Below, piece after piece: positions 30,345-40,277 of a stretch of 64,000 nt of DNA. The stretch is taken from contig JACQUX010000023.1 of NCBI GenBank assembly GCA_016210045.1, positions 1 through 64,000 on the forward strand. The letters are read 5' to 3'. The notes under the pieces are model-generated. The model was given only the letters and a program-made list of their open reading frames with translations, ran no database searches and was not told the origin of the DNA. The stretch is from Deltaproteobacteria bacterium. GTDB lineage: Bacteria; UBA10199; GCA-002796325; JACPFF01. The translations under genes and the position numbers were made by a program. Positions within the stretch are counted from its first letter, which is position 1. Each line of letters starts with the position of its first letter.

Positions 30345-30415
30345 TCGGGGATCGTCTAACGGTAGGACAGCAGACTCTGACTCTGCTTGTTGAGGTTCGA
30401 ATCCTCATCCCCGAA
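30345..30415 (+). tRNA. tRNA-Gln (anticodon CTG)
   Basis: The acceptor TCGGGGA pairs with TCCCCGA. The anticodon stem GCAGA/TCTGC encloses CTCTGAC, giving anticodon CTG for CAG codons. The T loop reads TTCGAAT. The discriminator is A and CCA is not encoded. Its 3' end faces the small insertion with the toxin-antitoxin pair. Confidence 0.96.
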
Positions 30416-30493
30416 CAGTGCCCGCGAGGTTTGCTCGGTCGACTGACCAGGCAAACCTTCAGCGCCGGACGATGGGCGGATGCTATAAAATAC

Positions 30494-30522
30494 TTGCAAT
30501 TGTCTTCTAAAAACATCATATT
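30494..30522 (+). promoter_or_regulatory. Predicted sigma-70 promoter of the toxin-antitoxin pair
   Basis: A -35 TTGCAA (30494-30499) and a -10 CATATT (30517-30522) are separated by 17 bases. The expected start point, about seven bases after the -10, falls on or next to the antitoxin ATG at 30530. The transcript would be leaderless or nearly so. No Shine-Dalgarno sequence is seen before the ATG, which supports this reading. Confidence 0.5.
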
Positions 30523-30529
30523 ACTACAT

Positions 30530-30730
30530 ATGGCAGCTATCACGCACCGAGTCAGTCCGCAGCTCAAAAAACGGCTGGATCAATATTGTGAGGAGCACGG
30601 GCTCAAAGCACAAGCCGTTGTGCAAGAAGCGATTGCCGCTTGGCTTGAAGATGCCGAGGATCTGGCGTTGATCGAGGAACGTCGTCCAGGGCCGTGGATT
30701 GCGTGGGATGATGTCAAAAAAGACTTATAA
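30530..30730 (+). CDS. Ribbon-helix-helix antitoxin
   Basis: This 66-residue protein has an N-terminal RHH pattern (THRVSPQLKKRLDQYCEEHG, then a helix AQAVVQEAIAAWLED) and a charged C-terminal tail (PGPWIAWDDVKKDL) that would wrap its toxin. It should repress its own promoter and neutralise the RelE-like protein encoded by the next gene, with which it overlaps by 20 bases. The ATG at 30530 is favoured because the RHH strand begins there. Confidence 0.88.
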   Translation: MAAITHRVSPQLKKRLDQYCEEHGLKAQAVVQEAIAAWLEDAEDLALIEERRPGPWIAWDDVKKDL

Positions 30731-30992
30731 AGTTCTCTTGCATGCCCAAGTGCCGAAAGAGATCAGAATGCTGCCCAGGGATATCCAATCCCGGGTGACG
30801 GCTATCCTTGATGCCTTAGCGGAGAACCCTTTTCTGCCTATCGCCGGGAAGCTCCACGGCCGGCAGCAGTGTTTCAGGGTCCGTGTCGGCAATTACCGCA
30901 TCGTCTACGAAGTCCATGCGACGGAAGTGGTCGTCTACGTGCTCGGCATTGCCCACCGGAAAGAAATCTATCGCGTGATCTTGCGACGATAA
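30711..30992 (+). CDS. RelE/ParE-family toxin
   Basis: This 93-residue protein has the RelE fold signature: KVLLHAQVPKEIRMLP, a helical SRVTAILDALAENPF, then the strand block GNYRIVYEVHATEVVVYVLGIAHRKEIY. RelE members cleave ribosome-bound mRNA, while ParE members poison gyrase. Catalytic Arg/Lys/His residues consistent with RelE are present near the C-terminus, but subfamily assignment is uncertain. It overlaps the antitoxin gene; an ATG three bases upstream (30708) is also possible. Confidence 0.9.
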   Translation: MSKKTYKVLLHAQVPKEIRMLPRDIQSRVTAILDALAENPFLPIAGKLHGRQQCFRVRVGNYRIVYEVHATEVVVYVLGIAHRKEIYRVILRR

Positions 30993-31029
30993 AAAAGGCA
31001 AATAAAAGAGATGCCAGCCAACAGCTGCG

Positions 31030-31953
31030 CTACGCCCCGCCAAAAATATCGTCTAGGGTTTTCGCGTTGAGGATGTCGTCAAGCTTGCAGTATTTTGGAC
31101 CCTGGGGTTTCAAATAAACGTTCTGACCCACACCGACGGGTGTAGGCAGGGCCGTCGGATCACTACCTAAATAGAGCTTGTATTTCCCTGCTCCAGCATC
31201 GTTGCCAATATACGGTTCGATTCGTGCCACTTGGCCATAGTGCGTGATCGCCGAAATCGGCGCAACTTGGTAGATCGCAATATATTTGATCTTCTGCAAA
31301 TTGTGCTCACCTATGCGGATTGCCCACCAAGCATGTTGCCCGAGGAATGCACGTTCGAACCCATCTTGATGAGCGGGGCAAACGATGGTGTCGAAATCGC
31401 GTTCACGGGACAATGGTGCTTCAACTTCCAGCGGTGCGGTATTGGCTGCATCTTCCGCTGGTGCTTTCGCAAATACGTCATAGCCAAGCACGGGCATGAG
31501 AATTTCAACATTGTTGGCAAAAACATTCAGCCCACCAACGTCCTCTGGAGGTATTGATGGGAGGCGCGGATCAGTGCTGTTCTCGATATGACACCAGCCC
31601 GCGTTCCGTAACCGCTTGACGCAGACGCTCTCCAAATATTGTATGCTCGCTTTGGTGAGAGACCCGTCGGTACTGTAGAAAACAACGAGGGCAGACCACC
31701 AATCTTTCTTGGCATCATGAGTCTTAATGCGGTCGCGAAATCCATCAGCCTCACCAACGTAAACGCGCGGAGAGCATCCCGGCGGTTGAGTGATGAGGAA
31801 ATAGAGACATGGCCCGTCAAGGGCCGGCTCCTGTGGAATTTCGTCAAGGGCACTGCGGGGCAAACACAACGCACGGCCACTCCATTGGTCGATCTTCGCA
31901 ACACGAGGCCCGGTCGGTTGATCGTCATGGAGAAGGTGGATGATCAGTTTCAT
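31030..31953 (-). CDS. GIY-YIG nuclease-family protein
   Basis: This 307-residue protein has an N-terminal GIY-YIG-like domain (CLYFLITQP..., RVYVGEADGFRDRIKTHD, WWSALVVFYS, then IQYLES) and a C-terminal DUF4357-like or restriction-associated region. The ATG at 31953 is chosen because the conserved N-terminus starts there. Its sequence is visibly AT-richer than flanking genes, suggesting transfer. It converges with the RelE gene (37-base gap). Such proteins appear in defence or mobile islands, but its target is unknown. Confidence 0.82.
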   Translation of the reverse strand: MKLIIHLLHDDQPTGPRVAKIDQWSGRALCLPRSALDEIPQEPALDGPCLYFLITQPPGCSPRVYVGEADGFRDRIKTHDAKKDWWSALVVFYSTDGSLTKASIQYLESVCVKRLRNAGWCHIENSTDPRLPSIPPEDVGGLNVFANNVEILMPVLGYDVFAKAPAEDAANTAPLEVEAPLSRERDFDTIVCPAHQDGFERAFLGQHAWWAIRIGEHNLQKIKYIAIYQVAPISAITHYGQVARIEPYIGNDAGAGKYKLYLGSDPTALPTPVGVGQNVYLKPQGPKYCKLDDILNAKTLDDIFGGA

Positions 31954-32193
31954 GCTGAACAGTCTCCGACCAAATGAATCTTTTCCAAGGAAAGAATTTC
32001 TGCCTATGCATTTCCACGCTATGATGAGAAGCACGCCGGCCATTGCTAAGCGTCATTTAATGGCTACTGCAATTCTCGAACAGAATATTCAAAAGTGGAG
32101 GGGGATTCAATCGCCTTGTCACAGGTGGTCGTGGAATGTTGCGTATTTATGCGACACATGTTGGTCGTAGCGGGACCCACTGAGGGCCCTTAA
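31954..32193. other. Intergenic, low-GC upstream region of the GIY-YIG gene
   Basis: No gene is seen. The stretch is AT-rich relative to neighbours and probably holds the promoter of the GIY-YIG gene. A small GGGCCCTTAATCGGGCC inverted repeat (about 32183-32200) is the only structure noticed. Confidence 0.5.
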
Positions 32194-32400
32194 TCGGGCC
32201 GTAGTCGAGCTCGGCTTGGGGTTTGGCTACTTTGGGTAGGGGGAAAAAATGCTGAAAACATCAATGAAATCAATGCAGCGACAAAAGATGTCGCAGAACG
32301 CGAAAATCGGATTAATGAATTCAATGCCTTAGCGGGTGCCGTTCCTGGCCGGAGCCACCAATTTCTGCACAGCACGCCCGCACGCATTCCGCCCACCCAG
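32194..32400 (+). pseudogene. Possible coding remnant, AT-rich
   Basis: An open frame without a start codon reads through 32221-32400 as a plausible polar peptide (KNAENINEINAATKDVAERE, then NALAGAVPGRS). Its base use (runs such as GAAAACATCAATGAAATC) differs sharply from the surrounding GC-rich DNA. The frame then runs on antisense into ettA, so its true end is lost. It may be the broken end of a transferred gene such as a toxin C-terminus. I cannot name a family. Confidence 0.3.
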
Positions 32401-34092
<1,692 letters not shown>

Positions 34093-34171
34093 AGCCGCAG
34101 GCGCATAGCGAGTTTGGCCGCGGAGGGCAACGGAAATGCGGTGGAAGCTGCGCGCAGAGACGATGCGCTGT

Positions 34172-35755
34172 TCAGTGGCGCGCCGCGCTGAAGTCGGCGC
34201 GGGAATAGTATCTGCCGTGGAGGATGGCGCCAGCAATGGCATCGTAGGCCTCGATGTTTTGGAGCGGGTTGGCATCGAGGATCAACAGGTTCGCGAGTTT
34301 CCCGGCCGCGATTGTTCCGTGGCCCTGCAAATGTAAGTGTGTGGCATTTTCAATCGTGGCGGCGCGGAGGATAGTCGCTAGCGGCACTCCGGCCGCTGCC
34401 CAGCGGCGCATCTCGAGATAGCCGTTGAGGCCGGGAAGATTCCCATAGACTGGGGCCGACGGTGTGTCGGTGCCGAAGAGCAGGCGGGCGTGACGGTCGG
34501 CCAGATACTTCACGACAGCGGCGAGTCGTTGCAGCGGTGGGTCTAAGAGCGCTGGCGATCCCGTGGTCGTTCCCAGTTCCTCTTGGCGAAACGTGTCGGC
34601 CAGGGCTTGGCCATCCGCCGATTGAAACCACGTCAGCATGTTTGGCGGGATCACATGGCGAATCTGGGGTTGTTCCCAATAACTGGGGTCCAGCAACGCT
34701 TGGAGTCCGCCGAGCACTTGAAAAGTCGGCATGTAGCCGGTCTGCTGGGCGATGATCCGATCGAGGAGCGTTTGCACTGTGGGGTTGTCGGCGATTTGGT
34801 TCCCCTCGCTTTCCCAATGCCAGAGTCCGTGCGCCAAAACATCAATTCCGTTGGTGACGCCCACCTCTTGGGCCGCCAACGCATTGGCATGCAGAAACGT
34901 GACCAGCTGATGCCGATGGGCGTGGGCCACGAGTGCCTGCAGCAGTGCGGGCGTCGGTGTGGGCCAGTCATTCTGTTGGGGGCCGAAGCCGTCTTCGTAG
35001 TAAGTCTTCACGCAGATCGCGCCATGATTGCGGATGCGATCCACAACCGCCTCCGGCGTGTGTGCGGCGACCTGTGCCGTGGCAGGAAGCGCTGTGGGTT
35101 GCCGGGCGTCGTAGAGAAAGTTCGGATACTGTTGAAACCGCAGCGCATCGGGAAGAAATCGCATCGGATAGCCGTTCGCGATCGGGACCCCGCCGTCGCA
35201 ATCGAAGAGGTCTGGCCGGGGTGATTGCGCGCGCAGCGTTTCTTGCGCGGCGCGATCTGTGACGTTGAGGTCGACGAGTGCGGTGTACCCGAAATACAGA
35301 TAGCTCCGTAGGACTTGGTTCCGATAATCCGTGACGATCTTCTCCAGTCTGGAACGCTGCGTGGAGTCGAGCTGATCGAGCACGGTTGGCAGGCCCGGCA
35401 CGGAATTGAGATGCACATGGCCGTCGATGAGTCCGGGAATGATGAACTTGCCGCGCAGATCTACGATCTCGACAGCCGCCGCCCTGCGGCGTTTACCTCG
35501 GACCGGTGGCACTTGAATGGCATCTGACCAGATGCCGACGTCATGGATCTTGCCGGCGCGGATGGCCACGTAGCCGTCGGGAATCGGTTCGCGATCTGGT
35601 GGAATGATTGTCGCCCGATAAATCATCGTGTTGGCTTGACCGCGATAGATGAAGGATGACGGATCGGATTTTTTCCACACCAGTCCAATGCCGAGGGTTA
35701 CGGTGGCGGCAATGCCAAAGATTGAGAGCCAGTTTTTGAGACATGGCCTGGGCAT
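34172..35755 (-). CDS. Membrane-anchored amidohydrolase
   Basis: This 527-residue member of the amidohydrolase superfamily has an N-terminal hydrophobic anchor (residues 9-27). The metal-binding HxH is at H113/H115 (IDGHVHL). A candidate carbamylated lysine sits in CVKTYYEDG, further histidines in TFLHANAL and LAHGLWHW, and the catalytic Asp in [10 protein letters not shown]. The C-terminus contains the usual [19 protein letters not shown]. Substrate is unknown; relatives include imidazolonepropionase-like and dipeptidase-like enzymes. It is probably periplasmic. It starts at ATG 35755 and ends just upstream of ettA. Confidence 0.88.
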   Translation of the reverse strand: MPRPCLKNWLSIFGIAATVTLGIGLVWKKSDPSSFIYRGQANTMIYRATIIPPDREPIPDGYVAIRAGKIHDVGIWSDAIQVPPVRGKRRRAAAVEIVDLRGKFIIPGLIDGHVHLNSVPGLPTVLDQLDSTQRSRLEKIVTDYRNQVLRSYLYFGYTALVDLNVTDRAAQETLRAQSPRPDLFDCDGGVPIANGYPMRFLPDALRFQQYPNFLYDARQPTALPATAQVAAHTPEAVVDRIRNHGAICVKTYYEDGFGPQQNDWPTPTPALLQALVAHAHRHQLVTFLHANALAAQEVGVTNGIDVLAHGLWHWESEGNQIADNPTVQTLLDRIIAQQTGYMPTFQVLGGLQALLDPSYWEQPQIRHVIPPNMLTWFQSADGQALADTFRQEELGTTTGSPALLDPPLQRLAAVVKYLADRHARLLFGTDTPSAPVYGNLPGLNGYLEMRRWAAAGVPLATILRAATIENATHLHLQGHGTIAAGKLANLLILDANPLQNIEAYDAIAGAILHGRYYSRADFSAARH

Positions 35756-36082
35756 TATAGGTTCGAACGGTGTGTGGAGTGGAGCATCTGGGAGACATAT
35801 ACCGAAGAGGCGCGGTGCGTGTCATCCGTATTGTGGGCACCACATATTAGCCGAGCGTATTATGGGCCATGAGGAATGACAGGGTGATCAGGCTGCTCAG
35901 TGCGACGAACGACTTCATCCAGAGTGATTGCATCACAAAATTTTCCCTCCCCGATCCTTCAAGAGAGCAAGAAGAGTGCCGGGTTGGGGGGTCGATATTT
36001 CGCGGGGTTGCGGGCGCGTGGGGGTGACGCTGCACTCCAGTAAACGGCTGGACGTGGTGTGCGGAGACCCAGGCCGCAGCGT
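35756..36082. other. Intergenic region
   Basis: No well supported gene is seen. On the minus strand a 28-codon hydrophobic frame (35847-35932) preceded by GGGAGGG is possible but unsupported. The rest is the upstream region of the amidohydrolase and the end of the secreted protein gene to the right. Confidence 0.5.
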
Positions 36083-37495
36083 TTAGCGGTGTCGGAGCAG
36101 CGAGCAACCGCCGCCGCCTTCGATCGGGGCTTGGGCCGCTTCGGCGGGGGCGAAGACCAGTGGTGGGACCGGGTTGGCGGGCGGTTGCGCGGCGGCCGTC
36201 TCCGGCAACGTCGCGCTTTGCGCGGCGGTGTCGGCCGGGAGCGGGAGCATGGCGCCGGTCATCGCGGCACTCGGATCGGTGACGGAGGTGGGTGTCGTCG
36301 CCGTGGGGTCGGGGGGCGAGGACGTGCTGCCGGGGATCTCCAGGCCCGGCGGCGTTGGTGTCGCGCCGGCGAGGATGCCGATTCCGCCGGCGGGGCCGTC
36401 GCCGGTGTCGGCCAAGTTGGCTACGAATTGCCCTTCCACCGAGGCGGAGAACGGCGAGGGTCCGCCCTCGTAATACGCCACCGATGCGGCAATGCGCTGT
36501 TTGAGCGTGGTCCCTTCGCTCGGCGTCAGGAAGGGGGCGCCGACGGTACACGTGAATGTCTTAGTGGTTTGTTCGAAGGGGCAGCTTTCACTTCCGAGCG
36601 GCGTGATCTCTTGTTGATCATTGATTGCCACGAGCTCGACGGCCCAAACCGCACGATCGTCGGGTGGTGTGAAGTCGCCCGTGACCGTGACGTACGTGCC
36701 GCTACTGACGACCTTGGTCAGCGTCGGCGCGGGGAATGGGGTGGCGAGTGTTGCGGGCTGGTAGCGCAGCGGCACCGCGTCGGCATTGGCTGGGAGGTAG
36801 CGGTTGTCGCCCAGTTGCAATCCGATTGTGGTCTGTGTGCTGATGGCGGCGTCGGTGTAGTGCGCGAGCGTCGAGTTGTGGATGTGGGCGGAGCCGGTGG
36901 TTACGTCGACGGCGTGCTGGAAATCGGGACCGCTGCCGTCGACGAGCAGCGTGTCTGCCTGTGCCGTTCCGCTCCCATGCAGGCAGAGCCCACGGTTCGG
37001 GAGTTGGCCGCGAATGCCGAGGTTGCGCAGCGTGACGTTGCCTTTGGTCGTGACAGCGCACGTGGCGGCGTCGGCGAATGGCGCGGCGACGACGAAGTTT
37101 ACGCTCGGTTGGGTGGTGCCCATGTACGGCGCCGTAGTGCGGAGAAAGGTCGACGGGCCTACGAGTTCCACTGGATGTGCCGAGCTTTCGATCGTCAGCG
37201 GCGCCGTGAGCGTGAACGTCGCGCCTTTGCCTTGCGGCCAATAGATCCGGTAGACCGCGTTGCGGCCACCCGGCTTCTTGACCAGGCATTTGTCGTCAGT
37301 GGCCATTTTCAGCAACGTCTCTACGCTTGTGTCTGTCGAAGGGATGCAACCGTCCGCCGTGATTGCGTAGAGTTTCTTTATGCCAATTGAGCCGTCGGGA
37401 AGCCCCGTGCCAGCATATGCGGATGTGGCCAGTGACAGCAGGCCGGCGAGCAGCAGGTGCGTGGTGCCGGGGATGCGATAGATGGTAGGGCGCAT
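36083..37495 (-). CDS. Secreted beta-helix protein with GGGCSL C-terminal tail
   Basis: This 470-residue protein starts at ATG 37495. It has a type I signal peptide (LLLAGLLSLATSAYA, cleavage before GTG). The middle has beta-helix features (GNVTLRNLGIRG, HIHNSTLAHYTDAA) and paired cysteines. From about residue 350 it is Pro/Ala/Thr-rich and low complexity. It ends IEGGGGCSLLRHR, a cysteine eight residues from the end. Two other secreted proteins in this window end in the same GGCSL motif. The next gene upstream is a larger relative, so the two may be a tandem pair of paralogues. Confidence 0.82.
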   Translation of the reverse strand: MRPTIYRIPGTTHLLLAGLLSLATSAYAGTGLPDGSIGIKKLYAITADGCIPSTDTSVETLLKMATDDKCLVKKPGGRNAVYRIYWPQGKGATFTLTAPLTIESSAHPVELVGPSTFLRTTAPYMGTTQPSVNFVVAAPFADAATCAVTTKGNVTLRNLGIRGQLPNRGLCLHGSGTAQADTLLVDGSGPDFQHAVDVTTGSAHIHNSTLAHYTDAAISTQTTIGLQLGDNRYLPANADAVPLRYQPATLATPFPAPTLTKVVSSGTYVTVTGDFTPPDDRAVWAVELVAINDQQEITPLGSESCPFEQTTKTFTCTVGAPFLTPSEGTTLKQRIAASVAYYEGGPSPFSASVEGQFVANLADTGDGPAGGIGILAGATPTPPGLEIPGSTSSPPDPTATTPTSVTDPSAAMTGAMLPLPADTAAQSATLPETAAAQPPANPVPPLVFAPAEAAQAPIEGGGGCSLLRHR

Positions 37496-37518
37496 GGGCG
37501 TATCCTCCAAAGTTGGCT

Positions 37519-40140
37519 TTATCGAGTCACACGTAGCGAACATCCCCCACTGTCAGTTCCCGGCGGTACGGCGGGTGCCGAAGGTCCAATCGTTTCAAAG
37601 ACGTTGTCGGACGACGGCGGCGCGTTTTGCAGTGGCGGCTTGCTCGGTGTCGCTGCCGGCGTGCTGGGAATCGTCGTCGTTGGCAGTGTCGTGGCTCCGG
37701 TGAATGGGTTCAATGTTGTCGATGGCGTCGTTGGGGCCGGCGTGGCGGATGGAGCGGTTGTACCGGCGCTGCCGTGGTCCACTTCGGTAACCGGCTGGAG
37801 TGTTGCGGGCAGGGCTGCTGCGGGAACCGCGCTGTCGCTGTTGCCGTCGGCCGCACTGCCGACGACGTCGGCGTTATCGTTGCTGTCTCCATTGGCCGCC
37901 GGATCTGCAGCCGCCGGATTGCCGAGCGGATTCGCTGGATCGGCATCGGCTGCGACCGGTTCGGCGTCACTGTCCCCATTGTTGTCGGCGCCGACAATCG
38001 GTGGTTCCGGTTCCGGATCGCCGACATTGACGTCGTCTGCGCCGCCGCTGTTGGGACCGTTATCTCCCGCCACTTCCTTGATGGCCGTCGGTGGGACGAT
38101 TGCGCTGGTGAACGCGGAGGTCTGGCCATCTTGGTACAGCGCGGCGACGGCAAAACTGGCGGCTGCTGGGAAATAGTTTTTCATATCACGCCAGAGGAAT
38201 TCGCATTGCAGCGTGCGCGTGACCGTGTCGTCGGTGCATTGGAACGGGGCTCCGAAGGCCGACACGACGTGGCTATGCAGTAATGAAGTAGCGGAATCAC
38301 TCAACACGAGTTCGATTTTCGGGTGATCGGCGCGGAGCATCTTTTTCGCTGCGGGGATCAGTGGGGACGACTTCCCGTAGCCGAGCGTCACACGAATCGT
38401 CTCACCGCTACTGCGAGAGAAGTGCGTCATCTCGGTGCTTTGTATGGTCGGCGTGGCGTAAGGGCTCATCGTGCCCAGCTTGATCAAGGATTCGGTCTGT
38501 CCCTGAAAGGCGTTGTTGCGCATGTGGACGCCATCGCCGCGGGACAGGATGCCGACCGCGTTGTGCTGGAAATGATTATTGATGACGAGTGTATTTTTGA
38601 GCCCCAACCCGACTTCGATGCCGATCGCATTATCGGCCAACACGAGGTTGCTGACCGTACTACCGGATCGGTGTAACCCGATCGCGTGGGTCTCGGCGGT
38701 CTTTTGGAAACCGGAGACCTGGAGATATTGGAGCTGTACCTGGTTGTATACGCTGAGGCCGGTCTGGTCTGTGAAGTCGGCGGTCGGCACGAAACGGATC
38801 TTCGGCGCTTGTTCGTCCGCGACGGAGGTGGGCGGCACTCCACTCAGGTGGAGCGGCACATCGGAAAATTGGTTCAGCGTCAGCGGTTTGCTGAGCGGGA
38901 TCTGTATGGGGTTCGCGGCGTGGCTCCAATAGAGCCATTTGTATTGCTTGTTTTTCGCCAAGCATTCCGTGTCGGACTTGGATGCGGCCTCGATTTTTGC
39001 CAGCACTTGCGTCGGAGTCAGCCCGCTGAGGTCGCAGCCGTCAACGACGGGAGTCGGGGCGGCCGGGGGCGGTTGGAGACTGGCCGTGATGATCGACGAG
39101 AGGACCGAGGTTTGGCCGGCGCCGTTGGGATACGTGAATGTTCCCGCGACGGCGACCGTGCCATCGCCGACAAACTGGTCGGGGAGCGTGCTCAACAGCT
39201 CGAGCGGGATCGAATAGAGCAGGGAATTTGGTCCGGCGGGCATGGGCTGGAGGTCAGTGAGCGGTTGAAAGCGGGTGCCCGCTGAGTTGACGACATAGAC
39301 CTCGCCCGTGAGAATGGTTTGACTCCCCAAGAAACTGACATGGAGCCACGCGGGTTGGTCCGCGGCATTATATCCGAGAATGGTCGTTAAGGTGGGCGCT
39401 GGGGCCAGGGCCTGTGTCGCGGCGGCCAGTTGGATCGGCGGCGCTTGGTTGTCGGTAAATGAATTTCCCTTCAGCTGCACGCCGCTGCCGTCGATCATCA
39501 GCGGCGTGATATTTTTGTAGAACTTCGTGTTGACGACTGACGCGGCCGTCACGGCCGGATCGACATAGAGACCGATTTGATTGAACGAGAGTCTGGTCTG
39601 GTCGACGGTCGGGCCGCTCGTTTCGATGCAGACGGCGCGCGCTGCGGTCGCGTCGATGATTTCAACATTGCGTAACGTGACGTTGCCTCGGAGCCGTAAT
39701 AGGCACGATCCGGTAAAAGTCTGCGTTCCGTCCTCTGTCACTGCGGGTTTGATGATGAGCTGGTTAGTGCTCATGCTCTCGAAGTGGAGGGGATGTGTCG
39801 TAGACGCGTTGAAGAGTCGTAGCGGCGTTTTCAGCAGAAAAAAAATCTCACCGGTATAGATCCGTTTGATGTCGCTTCCCCATGCGTCACAGAGTTGGTC
39901 GTCAGTGGCGACAGCGTCGATCAGTGTTTGCAGCTTTTGGGGGAAGTCAGGATCGTTGAGAATGGTCCATTCATCAAGCAGGCAGCCTTGCGGTCCCTGA
40001 TAGGCGATCCCGTAAATCTTGTTCTTGTGGTCAAAGGGCACGCGATTCGGGGCCCAGGCCGGCGGGTGCCAGAGACCGAGCAGTAGCGTCAGGACGCAGA
40101 GCAGCGCGGCGCGCGGAGCGATACGGTGGATGGGGCGCAT
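37519..40140 (-). CDS. Large secreted beta-helix protein with GGCSL C-terminal tail
   Basis: This 873-residue protein has a signal peptide ending WHPPAWA. Two consecutive parallel beta-helix regions (about 40-350 and 380-640) carry repeats such as GNVTLRNVEIIDATAARAVC and MRNNAFQGQTE, of the NosD/pectate-lyase style. A Gly/Asp/Ala/Pro-rich linker follows from about 700, and the protein ends TDSGGCSLRVTR. The start is ATG 40140; an ATG six codons upstream is possible. It lies 23 bases upstream of the related gene ending at 36083, so they form a two-gene unit. The substrate or ligand is unknown; surface adhesion or polysaccharide binding is plausible. Confidence 0.85.
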   Translation of the reverse strand: MRPIHRIAPRAALLCVLTLLLGLWHPPAWAPNRVPFDHKNKIYGIAYQGPQGCLLDEWTILNDPDFPQKLQTLIDAVATDDQLCDAWGSDIKRIYTGEIFFLLKTPLRLFNASTTHPLHFESMSTNQLIIKPAVTEDGTQTFTGSCLLRLRGNVTLRNVEIIDATAARAVCIETSGPTVDQTRLSFNQIGLYVDPAVTAASVVNTKFYKNITPLMIDGSGVQLKGNSFTDNQAPPIQLAAATQALAPAPTLTTILGYNAADQPAWLHVSFLGSQTILTGEVYVVNSAGTRFQPLTDLQPMPAGPNSLLYSIPLELLSTLPDQFVGDGTVAVAGTFTYPNGAGQTSVLSSIITASLQPPPAAPTPVVDGCDLSGLTPTQVLAKIEAASKSDTECLAKNKQYKWLYWSHAANPIQIPLSKPLTLNQFSDVPLHLSGVPPTSVADEQAPKIRFVPTADFTDQTGLSVYNQVQLQYLQVSGFQKTAETHAIGLHRSGSTVSNLVLADNAIGIEVGLGLKNTLVINNHFQHNAVGILSRGDGVHMRNNAFQGQTESLIKLGTMSPYATPTIQSTEMTHFSRSSGETIRVTLGYGKSSPLIPAAKKMLRADHPKIELVLSDSATSLLHSHVVSAFGAPFQCTDDTVTRTLQCEFLWRDMKNYFPAAASFAVAALYQDGQTSAFTSAIVPPTAIKEVAGDNGPNSGGADDVNVGDPEPEPPIVGADNNGDSDAEPVAADADPANPLGNPAAADPAANGDSNDNADVVGSAADGNSDSAVPAAALPATLQPVTEVDHGSAGTTAPSATPAPTTPSTTLNPFTGATTLPTTTIPSTPAATPSKPPLQNAPPSSDNVFETIGPSAPAVPPGTDSGGCSLRVTR

Positions 40141-40277
40141 ATGCTGAAGAAGAAGCAACTGCTGTGCCAGAGGCGATTGTGGCGGGCCGACCCAATATCA
40201 GCCGGTTAGCGAGTGCGCGGCCGCAATCGGCCGATCATATTGAGGGAGTGGCTGGGCGGAGTCAGAATTGTGACACA

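Noticed and set aside
35847-35932. 28-codon hydrophobic minus-strand frame with GGGAGGG upstream
   Set aside because: Too short and without conservation evidence; kept only as a remark in the intergenic entry.
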